NCBI GenBank assembly: GCA_910577925.1
Contig: CAJTOI010000013.1
Location: forward strand, 1-64,000
Source of the DNA: an uncultured Roseburia sp.
Lineage (GTDB): Bacteria; Bacillota; Clostridia; Lachnospirales; Lachnospiraceae
Direction of reading: 5' to 3'
Length of the DNA stretch: 64,000 nucleotides
In this document: positions 32,940-42,675 of the stretch, in pieces
How the letters are laid out: each line of letters starts with the position of its first letter
How positions within the stretch are numbered: the stretch's first letter is position 1
Notes under the pieces: generated by a model
The model's input: the letters and a program-made list of their open reading frames with translations, nothing else
The model's database searches: none
Told to the model about the DNA's origin: nothing
Position numbers and translations under genes: made by a program

Positions 32940-33695
32940 ATGAAATACAAAGACGAAATTCGAATTGAAGAAGAGAACAGAAGACGCTATGAACAGGCCA
33001 GAGAACGGCGCAGAAGGCGCAGACGCAGACAGCGGCTGATCCGCATTGCGCTGCTTTTGCTTGTGCCTGCGGTACTTACCGGTGCGGCAGTGTGCGGCGT
33101 GTATGTTTACCGTCAGCAGATGGGAACGGAAGAGACCATTCAGCCGTATGAGATAAAATATATTGCCGACGCGCCGGATTACCGGGTGGAACTTCTGACG
33201 GTCAATGAATACTCGAGACCGGGAACCGAGCTGTCTGAGGTAAACGGCATCGTGATTCATTATACGGCGAATCCCGGGACGACCGCGGAACAGAACCGCA
33301 GCTATTTTGAGGGCCTGAAAGATTCAAAGGAGACACACGCGAGCAGCCATTTTGTTATCGGGATTGCGGGCGAGATTGTCCAGTGCATTCCGTGCAATGA
33401 AATTGCGTATGCGTCCAACGAGCGCAATGCGGACACGATTTCGGTGGAGTGCTGTATTCCGGACGAGACCGGAAGGTTCACGGACGAGACCTACGAGTCG
33501 CTGATCAAACTTGTGACGTGGCTGATGGGACGCTATGATCTTGCTGCGGATGGCATTATCCGGCATTACGATGTGACGGGGAAAAACTGCCCGAAATACT
33601 ATGTGGAAAATGAGGGGGAATGGACACGGTTCAAAGAGGATCTGCTGGCATATATTGACATGTACGGTATTGCAAAAACAGAAGAAATAAAGTAG
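32940..33695 (+). CDS. Membrane-anchored N-acetylmuramoyl-L-alanine amidase
   Basis: A 251-residue amidase_2 protein that cleaves the peptide stem from muramic acid. A long arginine-rich cytoplasmic segment (about 1-33) precedes one transmembrane helix (about 34-57, IALLLLVPAVLTGAAVCGVYV), placing the enzyme outside. The catalytic zinc ligands are visible: His in IVIHYTANPG, His in IIRHYDVTGKNCP, and the Asp/Cys position nearby; SSHFVIGIAGEIVQCIP is typical. The start is uncertain between GTG 32931 and ATG 32940, both with weak ribosome binding sites. Confidence 0.9.
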   Translation: MKYKDEIRIEEENRRRYEQARERRRRRRRRQRLIRIALLLLVPAVLTGAAVCGVYVYRQQMGTEETIQPYEIKYIADAPDYRVELLTVNEYSRPGTELSEVNGIVIHYTANPGTTAEQNRSYFEGLKDSKETHASSHFVIGIAGEIVQCIPCNEIAYASNERNADTISVECCIPDETGRFTDETYESLIKLVTWLMGRYDLAADGIIRHYDVTGKNCPKYYVENEGEWTRFKEDLLAYIDMYGIAKTEEIK

Positions 33696-33728
33696 AATAC
33701 CAATATCATAAGCGGCCGGGGAAACAAT

Positions 33729-35252
33729 ATGTTGGAAAAATATTACGGAGAAATAGAGCAGAATAAAAATGTGCGGGAGAACTTAAGCCTGATTCGCGGA
33801 GAAATCAAAGCGCAGGATAAGCTTGCGCATTTTTTTGTGCTTGCGGGAGACGGAACCCTCCTTATCAAACTGCTGGGCAGGGAGGATGCTAAGACACGCA
33901 AAAATGCGGCGCTGCTTCTGGGAGATATGGGGCTTGAAGCCGCGGCTGAGGCGCTGTGGGATGCCTACTGCGCGGAGGAAACGCTGTTTGTGAAAAGCGC
34001 ATATCTGACGGCGCTCGGAAAGCTTGCGCGTCCGGAATATTTAGAGCGGTATGAGAGCCGTCTTGCCGTGCTAACCGCCGCAGCGCCGGAGGATAGCGAG
34101 CGCAAGCATGTGACGGAAGAAATCCGTGCGCTCGAGAAGAATATCACGGCGATTCGCGGCATCAGGCGCCACACGTTTACGGGCTTTCGCAGCGAACGTC
34201 TTCTGCTGCTTGCAGCGGGCCGCGAACAGCGGGAGGCGGTGCTCGCAGAGCTGTCCGAGAAGCTGCACGGTACAGGGCGCGTCCACCCGCTCGGAATCCT
34301 GGTGCAGGCGAGGGACCTAAAGCCCTTTGAAAAGCTGCGCACCTACCGCGAACTGCTTTTTCCGATACGGCCTGCGGGAAAACAGGGCAGTGCGTCCGCG
34401 CATGCCGGAGAGATAAGCGGCGCTCCCGCGCAGCTCGCAGAGGCGCTCTGGACATCGGACCTGCCGCAGGCGCTCGCGGAGAGCCACAGGGAAGAGGGGC
34501 CGTTTTATTTTCGCCTGGAAATCAGAGGCAGGCTTGCCGCGGACGAAAAGAGCGTGCTCGCCCGAAAGCTTTGCGCCGAGTTAGAGCGGCTTTCCGGGCG
34601 GAGCCTTATCAATCTGGCCGGCAGCTACGAGGCGGAAATCCGGCTGGTGCAGACGAAAGACGGCGGTTACATGCCGTTTTACAAGCTGTTTACATGGAAG
34701 ACACAGCGCTTCTCCTACCGGAAGCATGCGATCGCAGCGTCGGTGCACCCGGCGACGGCTGCGGCCATGATGCAGCTTGCAAAGCCTTATTTAAAAGAGG
34801 GCGCGCAGATTTTAGACCCTTTCTGCGGTGTCGGGACAATGCTTATAGAGCGCGATCTGTGTGTGCCCGCAGGGGACAAATACGGCATCGATCTGTTCGG
34901 GGACGCCGTTTTGATGGCGCGGGAAAACGCGTCTGCGGCTGGGGAGCAGATTCATTTTATCAACCGGGATTATTTTGATTTCCGGCATGCGTATCTCTTT
35001 GACGAGATTGTCACAAATATGCCGGTGCGCGGAAAGAAGACAAAAGAGGAGATGGATGCGTTTTACGGAAGATTTTTTAAAAAGTCGGGGGAAGTTCTGC
35101 GGCGGGGGGCGGTGCTTGTCCTTTTTTCCGTGGAGGAGGGCTTTGTGAAAAAACAGCTGCGGCTTTGCAGGGAATACCGTCTTCTGGCCGAGCACTGTAT
35201 TCGGAAGAAGGATCACTTTTATCTGTATGTCATTCAGTATCAGGGGGAGTAA
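33729..35252 (+). CDS. THUMP-like RNA methyltransferase with HEAT-like N-terminus
   Basis: A 507-residue protein. Residues about 30-140 look like HEAT/PBS-type repeats (KNAALLLGDMGLEAAAEAL, YLTALGKLARPEYLE). A middle region resembles a THUMP-associated domain, and residues about 350-500 form a UPF0020-type methyltransferase (LDPFCGVGTMLIERDL for SAM, TNMPVRGKK in place of the N-P-P-Y catalytic motif). Related enzymes methylate tRNA or rRNA guanines. The motif IV change (NMPVRG) is shared by TRM14/TrmN-like enzymes. The target RNA is unknown. The GGDEF/EAL gene starts 12 bp downstream. Confidence 0.82.
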   Translation: MLEKYYGEIEQNKNVRENLSLIRGEIKAQDKLAHFFVLAGDGTLLIKLLGREDAKTRKNAALLLGDMGLEAAAEALWDAYCAEETLFVKSAYLTALGKLARPEYLERYESRLAVLTAAAPEDSERKHVTEEIRALEKNITAIRGIRRHTFTGFRSERLLLLAAGREQREAVLAELSEKLHGTGRVHPLGILVQARDLKPFEKLRTYRELLFPIRPAGKQGSASAHAGEISGAPAQLAEALWTSDLPQALAESHREEGPFYFRLEIRGRLAADEKSVLARKLCAELERLSGRSLINLAGSYEAEIRLVQTKDGGYMPFYKLFTWKTQRFSYRKHAIAASVHPATAAAMMQLAKPYLKEGAQILDPFCGVGTMLIERDLCVPAGDKYGIDLFGDAVLMARENASAAGEQIHFINRDYFDFRHAYLFDEIVTNMPVRGKKTKEEMDAFYGRFFKKSGEVLRRGAVLVLFSVEEGFVKKQLRLCREYRLLAEHCIRKKDHFYLYVIQYQGE

Positions 35253-35264
35253 AGGGGTAGCGGT

Positions 35265-37916
35265 ATGGCATTTTCAATCAGGGAAAAGGAAGACAGGAGA
35301 AAAAATACGGACCAGGGGCTTTTGGACGCGGCGCTGATGCAGAGTCTGCAGGATCGTTTCTGCGATGCCAATAATGTGTACCTTGTGTGCCTGAGCAAAC
35401 GCCGGGGAGTCGTCACAAAGGCATACGGCTCAAGGGAGGAGCTGGAGTATCTGCACGGGCAGGTGAATATGGACAGGCATGTGAGGCTGATGAACAGGCT
35501 TCTCGACAGCGGAATCGAGAGTGTGCTGGAAGAACAGTGCGATGTGCCGTGGATCAAGCTGTGCGGCGTATCGATTAAGGTCGGAGGGGAGACGGCGGCG
35601 ACCTGGATTGTGATCGGCATTATGGACTGCGCGGAGGCGGATGCGCCCCGATGCGTGATGCGGACGACGCCGGAGCGGTATTACAAATCCCTGGAATTTT
35701 TAGAGACGCTTTCCAAGCAGATGTTTGCGGTGAAGATGGAAGAGATGATCGCGCAGGAGGCATTTCAAAAGAGCCGGGAATCCGAGACTCAGATGGAAGC
35801 GGAGCTGCACCGCAACGAGGTTATGACATCCATTGTAAAAATGCTGGAGTCCGAGAAGAGCTTTGACGTGATTGTCAATGCAATCTTAAAGGATGTGTGC
35901 GAATATATGGATATCTCCGGCGGGGCGCTGCTTCAGGCGGACAAATCGGAGCGGTTTGTGGACATGATATGCGAGTATGCCGAACCCGGAATAATGCCCG
36001 CGGCCGAGCACTGGAAACAGGTTCCGATCGGATACGTTCCGTTTTTTAACGGAAAGCCGTATATGATTTCCGCGGATTCGATGATGCCGGACGAGTTTCG
36101 GGAATTTTTCGAACAGGAAAGGATTCAGGCGGGAATCTTTCTGCCGATTGACGTAAACGGGCAGATGAGTATGTATCTGTGCTTTTTTGAGAAGATGAAG
36201 ACGCGCATCTGGGATGTGGCGGATATCAAGTTCGTCAATGACGTGAAGCGCATTATCCAGAGCATTCTGCTCAAGCGTATCGCGAAAAGTTCACTGGCGA
36301 GCTCGTATGCGTCGCTCGAGGCGATTCTCGAGAATGTGGGCTGCGGGATCTATGTGAAGGACCCGCGGACCGAGGCGATTCTGTACACGAACCAGCGTTT
36401 TCGGGATTCGTTTTTGGGCAGCGTGGAGGGAAGCGCCTTAGAGCGGTATCTCAACGATGCGCTCACCGAGCAGGGAAGCGCGTATTTTCAGGAGATATAC
36501 GACGAAAAGGGAGAGCGGTGGTTTGACTTCCAGCGCACGAAAATCACCTGGGTGGACGGACGGATCGTGGTGCTGGGCACATTGTATGACGTGACGGACA
36601 AGAAACTGTACCAGAAGAGAATCGAGCGTCAGGCGAACAATGATTTCCTCACCGGCCTGTATAACCGTATGCGCTGCGAGCAGGATCTCGCGCGCTGCAT
36701 TGCGCATGCGAAGAAGGCGGGCGGCGAGGGCGCGCTGTTTTACCTGGATTTGGACGATTTCAAGCATATCAATGACGGCCTCGGGCATTCTTACGGGGAT
36801 GCGCTTTTGAAGACGATTTCCGAGAGCCTGCAGCGGATTCCCGGTGTGAAAAACAACTGCTACCGCATGGGAGGAGACGAGTTTATCATTATATTGCCGC
36901 ACGGGCAGCATTCGCTCCTGCAGCGGGTTCTGGAGGAGATTCAGGCGCTGTTTACAAAGCCCTGGCCGATACGCGACACTGAGTATTACTGCACGATGAG
37001 TATGGGCGTGGTGCAGTTTCCCTCGGACGGGGACACGGTGGAAGATTTGATTCAGAAAGCCGATATTGCGATGTATGAGGCCAAATGCGAGGGGAAGAAC
37101 CGCGTCGCTTACTATAATGACAAAGGAGAGTCCGGCTCTTTTAGACGGCTTGATCTGGAGAAAAATATGCGCAATGCGACGAAGCAGTCCTGCGAGGAAT
37201 TTGAAGTGGTCTACCAGCCGATTGTGGATGTGACAAAGCCGGGGAGTCCCTGTGTGGGTGCGGAGGCTCTTCTGCGCTGGAATTCAAAAGAGCTCGGGCT
37301 GATTTCCCCGTCGGATTTCGTGCCGCTTGCGGAATATCTGGGGCTGGTTAACCCGATCGGCGATTTTGTGCTGCACACGGCCTGCAGAAGCTGTAAACAC
37401 TGGAATGATCTGGGGCGCCCGGATTACAAGGTGAACGTCAATCTGTCCGTGGTGCAGCTGCTGCAGAACGACATTGTGGAAAAGATCCGGGCCGCGGTTG
37501 CGGAGAGCAGGATTTTTCCGTCCAATCTCACGGTGGAGGTGACGGAGAGCCTGGCGATCAATGATATGGACCGGATGAAGCAGATTCTTGGGGATATCCG
37601 AAGCATCGGGGTGAATGTGGCGCTCGATGATTTCGGGACCGGGTACTCTTCGCTCAGGCATATCCGGGAGATGCCGATTGACGTGATTAAGATTGACCAG
37701 TGCTTTATTGCGGATATCGGGTCGGACGAATTTTCCGATGCGTTTGTGAAGATGGTTGCGGAGCTGGCAAATGCGATTGGGGTCAAAGTCTGCGTCGAGG
37801 GCGTGGAGACGGAGGCGCAGTACCGGGCGGTGGCGAAGACGAAAATTCAGCTGGTGCAGGGCTTTTATTTCGGAAAACCGATGCATTTGAAGGAGTTTGA
37901 TGAGGCATATCTGTAG
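35265..37916 (+). CDS. Cyclic-di-GMP enzyme with GAF, PAS, GGDEF and EAL domains
   Basis: An 883-residue soluble protein. A novel N-terminal region (1-180) is followed by a GAF-like domain (about 195-330), a PAS domain (about 345-445, LEAILENVGCGIYVKD), a GGDEF domain (about 460-620) and an EAL domain (about 635-880). The diguanylate cyclase motif is intact (MGGDEF), but the RxxD inhibitory site upstream is missing. The phosphodiesterase residues are also intact: EALLRW, NVNLS, VTES, DDFGTGYSSL, IKID and VEGVETEAQ. Both activities are possible, with switching through GAF/PAS. It lies 8 kb from the pilus genes, and c-di-GMP often controls type IV pili. Confidence 0.93.
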   Translation: MAFSIREKEDRRKNTDQGLLDAALMQSLQDRFCDANNVYLVCLSKRRGVVTKAYGSREELEYLHGQVNMDRHVRLMNRLLDSGIESVLEEQCDVPWIKLCGVSIKVGGETAATWIVIGIMDCAEADAPRCVMRTTPERYYKSLEFLETLSKQMFAVKMEEMIAQEAFQKSRESETQMEAELHRNEVMTSIVKMLESEKSFDVIVNAILKDVCEYMDISGGALLQADKSERFVDMICEYAEPGIMPAAEHWKQVPIGYVPFFNGKPYMISADSMMPDEFREFFEQERIQAGIFLPIDVNGQMSMYLCFFEKMKTRIWDVADIKFVNDVKRIIQSILLKRIAKSSLASSYASLEAILENVGCGIYVKDPRTEAILYTNQRFRDSFLGSVEGSALERYLNDALTEQGSAYFQEIYDEKGERWFDFQRTKITWVDGRIVVLGTLYDVTDKKLYQKRIERQANNDFLTGLYNRMRCEQDLARCIAHAKKAGGEGALFYLDLDDFKHINDGLGHSYGDALLKTISESLQRIPGVKNNCYRMGGDEFIIILPHGQHSLLQRVLEEIQALFTKPWPIRDTEYYCTMSMGVVQFPSDGDTVEDLIQKADIAMYEAKCEGKNRVAYYNDKGESGSFRRLDLEKNMRNATKQSCEEFEVVYQPIVDVTKPGSPCVGAEALLRWNSKELGLISPSDFVPLAEYLGLVNPIGDFVLHTACRSCKHWNDLGRPDYKVNVNLSVVQLLQNDIVEKIRAAVAESRIFPSNLTVEVTESLAINDMDRMKQILGDIRSIGVNVALDDFGTGYSSLRHIREMPIDVIKIDQCFIADIGSDEFSDAFVKMVAELANAIGVKVCVEGVETEAQYRAVAKTKIQLVQGFYFGKPMHLKEFDEAYL

Positions 37917-37964
37917 CCGGAAGGACGATATATGTAAAATTTAGAATTTTTTTGAAAATATCCA

Positions 37965-37993
37965 TTGACAATTCGGAAACGGTTTGTTATTAT
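37965..37993 (+). promoter_or_regulatory. Promoter of the tRNA-Leu pair
   Basis: TTGACA (37965-37970), 17 bp, TATTAT (37988-37993), 30 bp before the first tRNA. Confidence 0.85.
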
Positions 37994-38023
37994 AAACGAG
38001 TCGTCACGAAAAGTGATTGAAAT

Positions 38024-38107
38024 GCGGAAGTGTCGGAACTGGCAGACGAGCAAGACTAAGGATCTTGTGATGGTTACATCGTGTGGGTTCAAGTCCCATC
38101 TTCCGCA
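38024..38107 (+). tRNA. tRNA-Leu (AAG anticodon)
   Basis: A class II tRNA of 84 nt with acceptor GCGGAAG/CTTCCGC, discriminator A, a long variable arm and T-arm GGGTTCAAGTCCC. The anticodon stem CAAGA/TCTTG encloses CTAAGGA, so positions 34-36 are AAG. A34 would need deamination to inosine by TadA; A34 leucine tRNAs are uncommon in bacteria. Confidence 0.93.
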
Positions 38108-38132
38108 TTCAACAGTAGCGGTGACGGAATAT

Positions 38133-38216
38133 GCAGGAGTGGCGGAATTGGCAGACGCGCAGGCTTCAGGTGCCTGTGGCAGCAATGTCGTGTGGGTTCA
38201 AGTCCCATCTCCTGCA
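38133..38216 (+). tRNA. tRNA-Leu (CAG anticodon)
   Basis: A class II tRNA of 84 nt with acceptor GCAGGAG/CTCCTGC, discriminator A and T-arm identical to the neighbouring tRNA-Leu. Anticodon stem CAGGC/GCCTG encloses TTCAGGT, anticodon CAG. Confidence 0.96.
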
Positions 38217-38237
38217 TTTTTTATTGCGTAAAATGAG

Positions 38238-38275
38238 TGCCATAAGTTGTCTTCGGACGGCTTATGGCATTTTGC
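38238..38275 (+). terminator. Terminator of the tRNA-Leu pair
   Basis: A 14-bp stem TGCCATAAGTTGTC/GACGGCTTATGGCA (two G-U) capped by a UUCG tetraloop and followed by TTTT. Confidence 0.85.
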
Positions 38276-38431
38276 ATGAGCTCCTTTTTGCGCTGCCGTA
38301 CTGGAAAAACGAAAAAAATGAAAGAAAAATCAAAAAAATAAAGGAAATACAAAAAGAACGCCGAATTATAGAAATGAGATATTGTTTTGGATGACTATAT
38401 GATTCGGCAGTCACAGACGAGGAGAAGACAG

Positions 38432-39445
38432 ATGTCAATACGGGAAGAAATGGAAGCGATGGAGCAGGAGACGCTGAGCCCTCATGCCACGCTGAGTGTC
38501 AACTCGAGGGGGAGGGACCGGGAGGAGGAAGAGTGCGATATCCGGCCGGTGTTCCAGAGGGACAGGGATCGTATTCTGCACTGCAAGGCATTTCGTCGAT
38601 TGAAAAATAAGACACAGGTGTTTCTCACACCGAAAGGAGATCATTACCGCACGAGACTTTCCCACACGCTTGAGGTGTCGCAGAATGCGCGGACCATCGC
38701 AAAAGCGCTGCGGCTGAACGAGGATCTGGTCGAGGCGATTGCGCTCGGACACGATATGGGGCATACGCCGTTTGGACATGCGGGAGAGTTTGTGTTAAAT
38801 GAGGTCTCATCCGTCGGGTTTCGGCACAATGAGCAGAGTGTCCGCATTGTGGAACAGCTCGAGAAGGACGGGAAGGGTCTGAACCTGACCTGGGAGGTGC
38901 GGGACGGCATTTTAAACCACCAGTCGCGCTCGGTGCCTCACACGCTCGAGGGAAAGATCGTCCGGCTTTCCGACAAGATCGCCTATGTCAATCACGACAT
39001 TGACGACGCAATCCGGGCGCATGTCCTGCGGGAGGAGGATATTCCGAAGGAACTGCGCCGCACGCTGGGCGATAACACCAGAAAGCGTCTGAACACGCTG
39101 ATACATAATATTATCAAAAACAGCAGGGACAGGGATGACATTGCGATGTCGAAAGAGGTGGAAGAGGCGATGTTTGACCTGCGGAAGTTTATGTTTCAGA
39201 ATGTCTACCAGAATCCGACCGCCAAAGGGGAAGAAGTCAAGGCAAAAGCCATGCTCAGACAGCTCTTTTATTTTTATATGGACCACGCGGCGTATCTGCC
39301 GGAGAAATTTCTGCGCATGATGGAGCAGGGGGAGAGCAAAGAGCGGGTTGTCTGTGATTATATCGCGGGGATGACGGACCAGTACGCCATCACGAAATTC
39401 AGCGAATATTTTATGCCGCAGGCCTGGCAGGTAGACGGATATTGA
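38432..39445 (+). CDS. dgt: dGTPase-like HD-domain triphosphohydrolase
   Basis: A 337-residue Dgt-family HD hydrolase that converts dNTPs to deoxynucleosides and triphosphate. Metal ligands are clear: H in TRLSHTLEVSQ, HD in LGHDMGHTPFGH, and D in SDKIAYVNHDIDD. ATG 38432 follows GAGGAG with normal spacing. The gene precedes dnaG, as in many Clostridia. Its last codons (AWQVDGY) lie inside a 62-bp tandem repeat that runs past the stop codon. Confidence 0.92.
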   Translation: MSIREEMEAMEQETLSPHATLSVNSRGRDREEEECDIRPVFQRDRDRILHCKAFRRLKNKTQVFLTPKGDHYRTRLSHTLEVSQNARTIAKALRLNEDLVEAIALGHDMGHTPFGHAGEFVLNEVSSVGFRHNEQSVRIVEQLEKDGKGLNLTWEVRDGILNHQSRSVPHTLEGKIVRLSDKIAYVNHDIDDAIRAHVLREEDIPKELRRTLGDNTRKRLNTLIHNIIKNSRDRDDIAMSKEVEEAMFDLRKFMFQNVYQNPTAKGEEVKAKAMLRQLFYFYMDHAAYLPEKFLRMMEQGESKERVVCDYIAGMTDQYAITKFSEYFMPQAWQVDGY

Positions 39446-39567
39446 GTGGGATACGTTGGAGCCGGGCCTGCGGCGTTCGCAGAGCCTGGCAGGTAGACGG
39501 ATATTGAGGGGGATACGTTGGGGCCGGGCCTGCGGCGTTCGCAGAGCCTGGCAGGTAGACGGATATT
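39422..39567 (+). repeat. 62-bp tandem repeat, 2.35 copies, over the dgt 3' end
   Basis: Units at 39422-39483 and 39484-39545 differ at only a few positions; a partial third unit covers 39546-39567. The unit begins within the dgt coding end, includes the stop codon and spans to the dnaG leader. It is not a CRISPR: there are no spacers. Confidence 0.95.
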
Positions 39568-39591
39568 AACGAGTGCAAGGAGCGATAGAGA

Positions 39592-41445
39592 ATGCCGTAT
39601 TTTTCAGATGAAATCATAGAGGAGGTGCGCTCCCGCAGCGATATCGTGGATGTGATCTCGCAGTATGTGCGTCTTGCGAGGAAGGGAAGTACTTATTTCG
39701 GTCTGTGTCCGTTCCACAATGAGAAGACGGGGTCGTTTTCCGTATCGCCGAATAAGCAGATGTATTACTGTTTCGGGTGCGGCGCCGGCGGAAATGTGTT
39801 TACGTTTCTGATGCAATATGAGAATTTTACGTTCGGGGAGGCGATGGAAACACTCGCGGAGCGCGCCGGGGTGGAACTGCCCAAGCAGGAGCAGAGCCAG
39901 GCGCAGCGGATGGAAGCGGACAGGCGTGCGAGGCTTCTTGAGATACAGAAAGAGGCGGCAAAATATTTTTTTATGCTGCTGCGCAGTGAGCGCGGGACGC
40001 AGGCGCTCTCCTATTTTCGGAAGCGCGGGCTGTCGGACGAGACCGTCCGGAAATTCGGGCTGGGCTATTCGGACCAGTACAGTGACGACCTGTACCGCTA
40101 TCTGCGGCAGAAGGGATATGAGGACGAGATTTTAAAAGACTCCGGTCTGATTTCGATTGACGAGCGGCGCGGCGGCCATGACAAGTTCTGGAACCGGGCG
40201 ATGTTCCCGATTATGGATGTGCGCGGAAAAGTAATCGGTTTCGGCGGCCGCGTGATGGGCGAGGGAGAGCCGAAGTATCTGAACTCCCCGGAGACCAGAA
40301 TATTTGACAAGAGCCGGAACCTGTACGGGCTGCATCTGGCGCGGAGCACGAAAAAGCAGCAGCTGCTGCTGTGCGAGGGGTACATGGATGTCATAGCGCT
40401 GCATCAGGCCGGATTTGACAATGCGGTAGCCTCGCTCGGGACTTCGCTTACGAACGGTCATGCGAACCTGCTGCGGCGCTATACGAAGGAGGTTTATCTG
40501 ACCTATGACAGTGACGGCGCCGGGGTGAAAGCCGCGCTCCGCGCGATCCCCATTTTAAAAGAGGCCGGGATAACCGCAAAGATTATCAATATGCAGCCGT
40601 ATAAGGACCCCGACGAGTTTATCAAGGCGCTCGGGGCAGAGGCTTATCAGGAGCGCATCGACAATGCGGAAAACAGCTTTATGTTTGAGCTGCGGATTTT
40701 GGAAAAGCAGTATGATATGCAGGATCCGGAGGGAAAGACAGCGTTTTACAACGAAGCGGCCAAAAAACTCTGCGGGTTTACCGAAAAGCTCGAGCGGGAT
40801 AATTATATCGATGCCGTGGCGAGAAAATACATGCTTGCGGCGGAGGATCTGCGGAAGCTTGTAAATCGGACGGGAATGCAGATCGGGCTTGCGAAAGAGG
40901 TGCGCGGAGGCGGGCAGGGCAGCGGGGACGCTGCGGCAGCGGGAGGCATGCGGCCGGAGACCGGCGGCGCGAACAGAGGGCGAAAGCGCGGGGATGGTAT
41001 GCGGCAGTCTCAGAAGCTGCTGCTTACATGGCTCATTGAAGCCCCCGTTCTGTTTGAAAAAATCGGCAGATATATCACGCCGGAGGATTTCACGGAGGAA
41101 CTGTACGGCAGAGTGGCGGAACAGCTTTTTGCGCAGTATCAAAACACCGGTGAGGTCAATCCTGCAAGAATTGTCAGCATGTTTGAAAATGAGGAAGAAC
41201 AGCGCGAAATCGCGGAGCTTTTTAACGCCAGGATTCATGAAGTGGAGACAAAAGAAGACAGGGAAAAGGCGCTGCGGGAAACGATCGTCCGCGTGAAGGA
41301 GAACGGGATCAAATGCCGCGGGGACGCTCTGGATCCTGCGGATATGGAGGGATTGATGAAGCTGGTGCAGGAAAAGAAGGCGCTGGAGGAGCTGAAGAAA
41401 CTGCATATTGTGATGGATGAAATACCAGATTTAAGGACAAAATAG
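39592..41445 (+). CDS. dnaG: DNA primase
   Basis: A 617-residue primase that makes RNA primers at the replication fork. The N-terminal CHC2 zinc finger (CPFHNEKTGSF and YCFGCGAGGNVF) is followed by a TOPRIM domain (LLCEGYMDVIAL with the catalytic Glu, and YDSDGAGVKAA with Asp-x-Asp). A Gly/Ala-rich linker near residues 435-460 leads to the DnaB-binding C-terminal domain. AAGGAG precedes the ATG. rpoD follows, the conserved macromolecular synthesis order. Confidence 0.97.
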   Translation: MPYFSDEIIEEVRSRSDIVDVISQYVRLARKGSTYFGLCPFHNEKTGSFSVSPNKQMYYCFGCGAGGNVFTFLMQYENFTFGEAMETLAERAGVELPKQEQSQAQRMEADRRARLLEIQKEAAKYFFMLLRSERGTQALSYFRKRGLSDETVRKFGLGYSDQYSDDLYRYLRQKGYEDEILKDSGLISIDERRGGHDKFWNRAMFPIMDVRGKVIGFGGRVMGEGEPKYLNSPETRIFDKSRNLYGLHLARSTKKQQLLLCEGYMDVIALHQAGFDNAVASLGTSLTNGHANLLRRYTKEVYLTYDSDGAGVKAALRAIPILKEAGITAKIINMQPYKDPDEFIKALGAEAYQERIDNAENSFMFELRILEKQYDMQDPEGKTAFYNEAAKKLCGFTEKLERDNYIDAVARKYMLAAEDLRKLVNRTGMQIGLAKEVRGGGQGSGDAAAAGGMRPETGGANRGRKRGDGMRQSQKLLLTWLIEAPVLFEKIGRYITPEDFTEELYGRVAEQLFAQYQNTGEVNPARIVSMFENEEEQREIAELFNARIHEVETKEDREKALRETIVRVKENGIKCRGDALDPADMEGLMKLVQEKKALEELKKLHIVMDEIPDLRTK

Positions 41446-41472
41446 TAACGAACTATGAGAGGATGAAATAAA

Positions 41473-42672
41473 ATGGCAAAAAAGAAAGAAAACGGCGCAG
41501 AAAATTTAGACATTTTAAAGGGGAGAACCGAGGAAAATGTCGGTACGGCGGAGGATATGACGGACAATAATTCCATAGAAAAATTTCAGGAAAAATTAAA
41601 AGAACTCCTTGCCATGGCAAAAAAGAAAAAAAATATGCTGGAATATCAGGAAATCAGCGATTTTTTCTCGGATATGAATCTTGACGCAGAGCGTTTTGAC
41701 AGAATCCTTGAATTTCTTGAGACCAATAATATCGATGTTCTGCGTATTACCGATGATGATGTGGACGACGAGATGCTTCTTGAGGTGGAGGAGGAAGAGG
41801 AGATCGAGGTGGAAAAAATCGACCTCTCTGTTCCCGACGGCGTTTCCATCGAAGATCCCGTGCGCATGTATCTGAAAGAAATCGGTAAAGTTCCGCTGCT
41901 TTCCGCAGAAGAGGAGATTGAGCTTGCAAAGCGCATGGAGCTGGGCGATCAGGATGCAAAGAAACGTCTCGCGGAGGCGAATCTGCGTCTTGTCGTGAGC
42001 ATCGCAAAGCGCTATGTGGGGCGCGGTATGCTGTTTTTGGATCTGATTCAGGAGGGAAATCTGGGACTGATTAAGGCGGTGGAGAAGTTCGATTACCGCA
42101 AGGGGTATAAATTTTCGACGTATGCGACCTGGTGGATCCGCCAGGCGATCACAAGGGCGATTGCGGACCAGGCGCGCACCATCCGCATTCCGGTGCATAT
42201 GGTCGAGACCATCAACAAACTGATCCGCGTCAGCAGACAGCTGCTGCAGGAGCTCGGACGCGAGCCGAGCCCGGAGGAGATTGCGGCGGAGATGAGTATG
42301 CCGGTGGAACGTGTGCGTGAGATTTTAAAGATTTCTCAGGAGCCGGTTTCTCTCGAGACGCCGATCGGCGAGGAGGAGGACAGCCATCTCGGAGATTTCA
42401 TTCAGGATGACAACGTGCCGGTCCCGGCGGATGCGGCGGCATTTACGCTGTTAAAAGAGCAGCTTGAGGAGGTGCTCGGCACGCTGACCGAGCGGGAGCA
42501 GAAAGTGCTTACGCTCCGCTTCGGACTTGAGGACGGACGGGCGCGGACGTTAGAGGAAGTGGGGAAGGAATTTAACGTTACCCGCGAGCGCATCCGCCAG
42601 ATTGAAGCGAAAGCGCTGCGCAAGCTGCGTCATCCGAGCCGAAGCCGCAAGCTCAAGGATTATCTGGAGTAA
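41473..42672 (+). CDS. rpoD: RNA polymerase primary sigma factor
   Basis: A 399-residue sigma-A. Region 1.1 is at the N-terminus, followed by an acidic linker rich in Glu. Region 1.2 is [17 protein letters not shown]; region 2 contains [39 protein letters not shown], which recognises the -10 element; region 4 ends with [28 protein letters not shown] for the -35. Length fits a Firmicute housekeeping sigma factor. It lies between dnaG and trmK. Confidence 0.98.
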   Translation: MAKKKENGAENLDILKGRTEENVGTAEDMTDNNSIEKFQEKLKELLAMAKKKKNMLEYQEISDFFSDMNLDAERFDRILEFLETNNIDVLRITDDDVDDEMLLEVEEEEEIEVEKIDLSVPDGVSIEDPVRMYLKEIGKVPLLSAEEEIELAKRMELGDQDAKKRLAEANLRLVVSIAKRYVGRGMLFLDLIQEGNLGLIKAVEKFDYRKGYKFSTYATWWIRQAITRAIADQARTIRIPVHMVETINKLIRVSRQLLQELGREPSPEEIAAEMSMPVERVREILKISQEPVSLETPIGEEEDSHLGDFIQDDNVPVPADAAAFTLLKEQLEEVLGTLTEREQKVLTLRFGLEDGRARTLEEVGKEFNVTRERIRQIEAKALRKLRHPSRSRKLKDYLE

Positions 42673-42675
42673 GAT

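Noticed and set aside
39422..39567. Possible CRISPR array
   Set aside because: Units are contiguous 62-bp repeats without spacers and overlap a coding end; no cas genes nearby.
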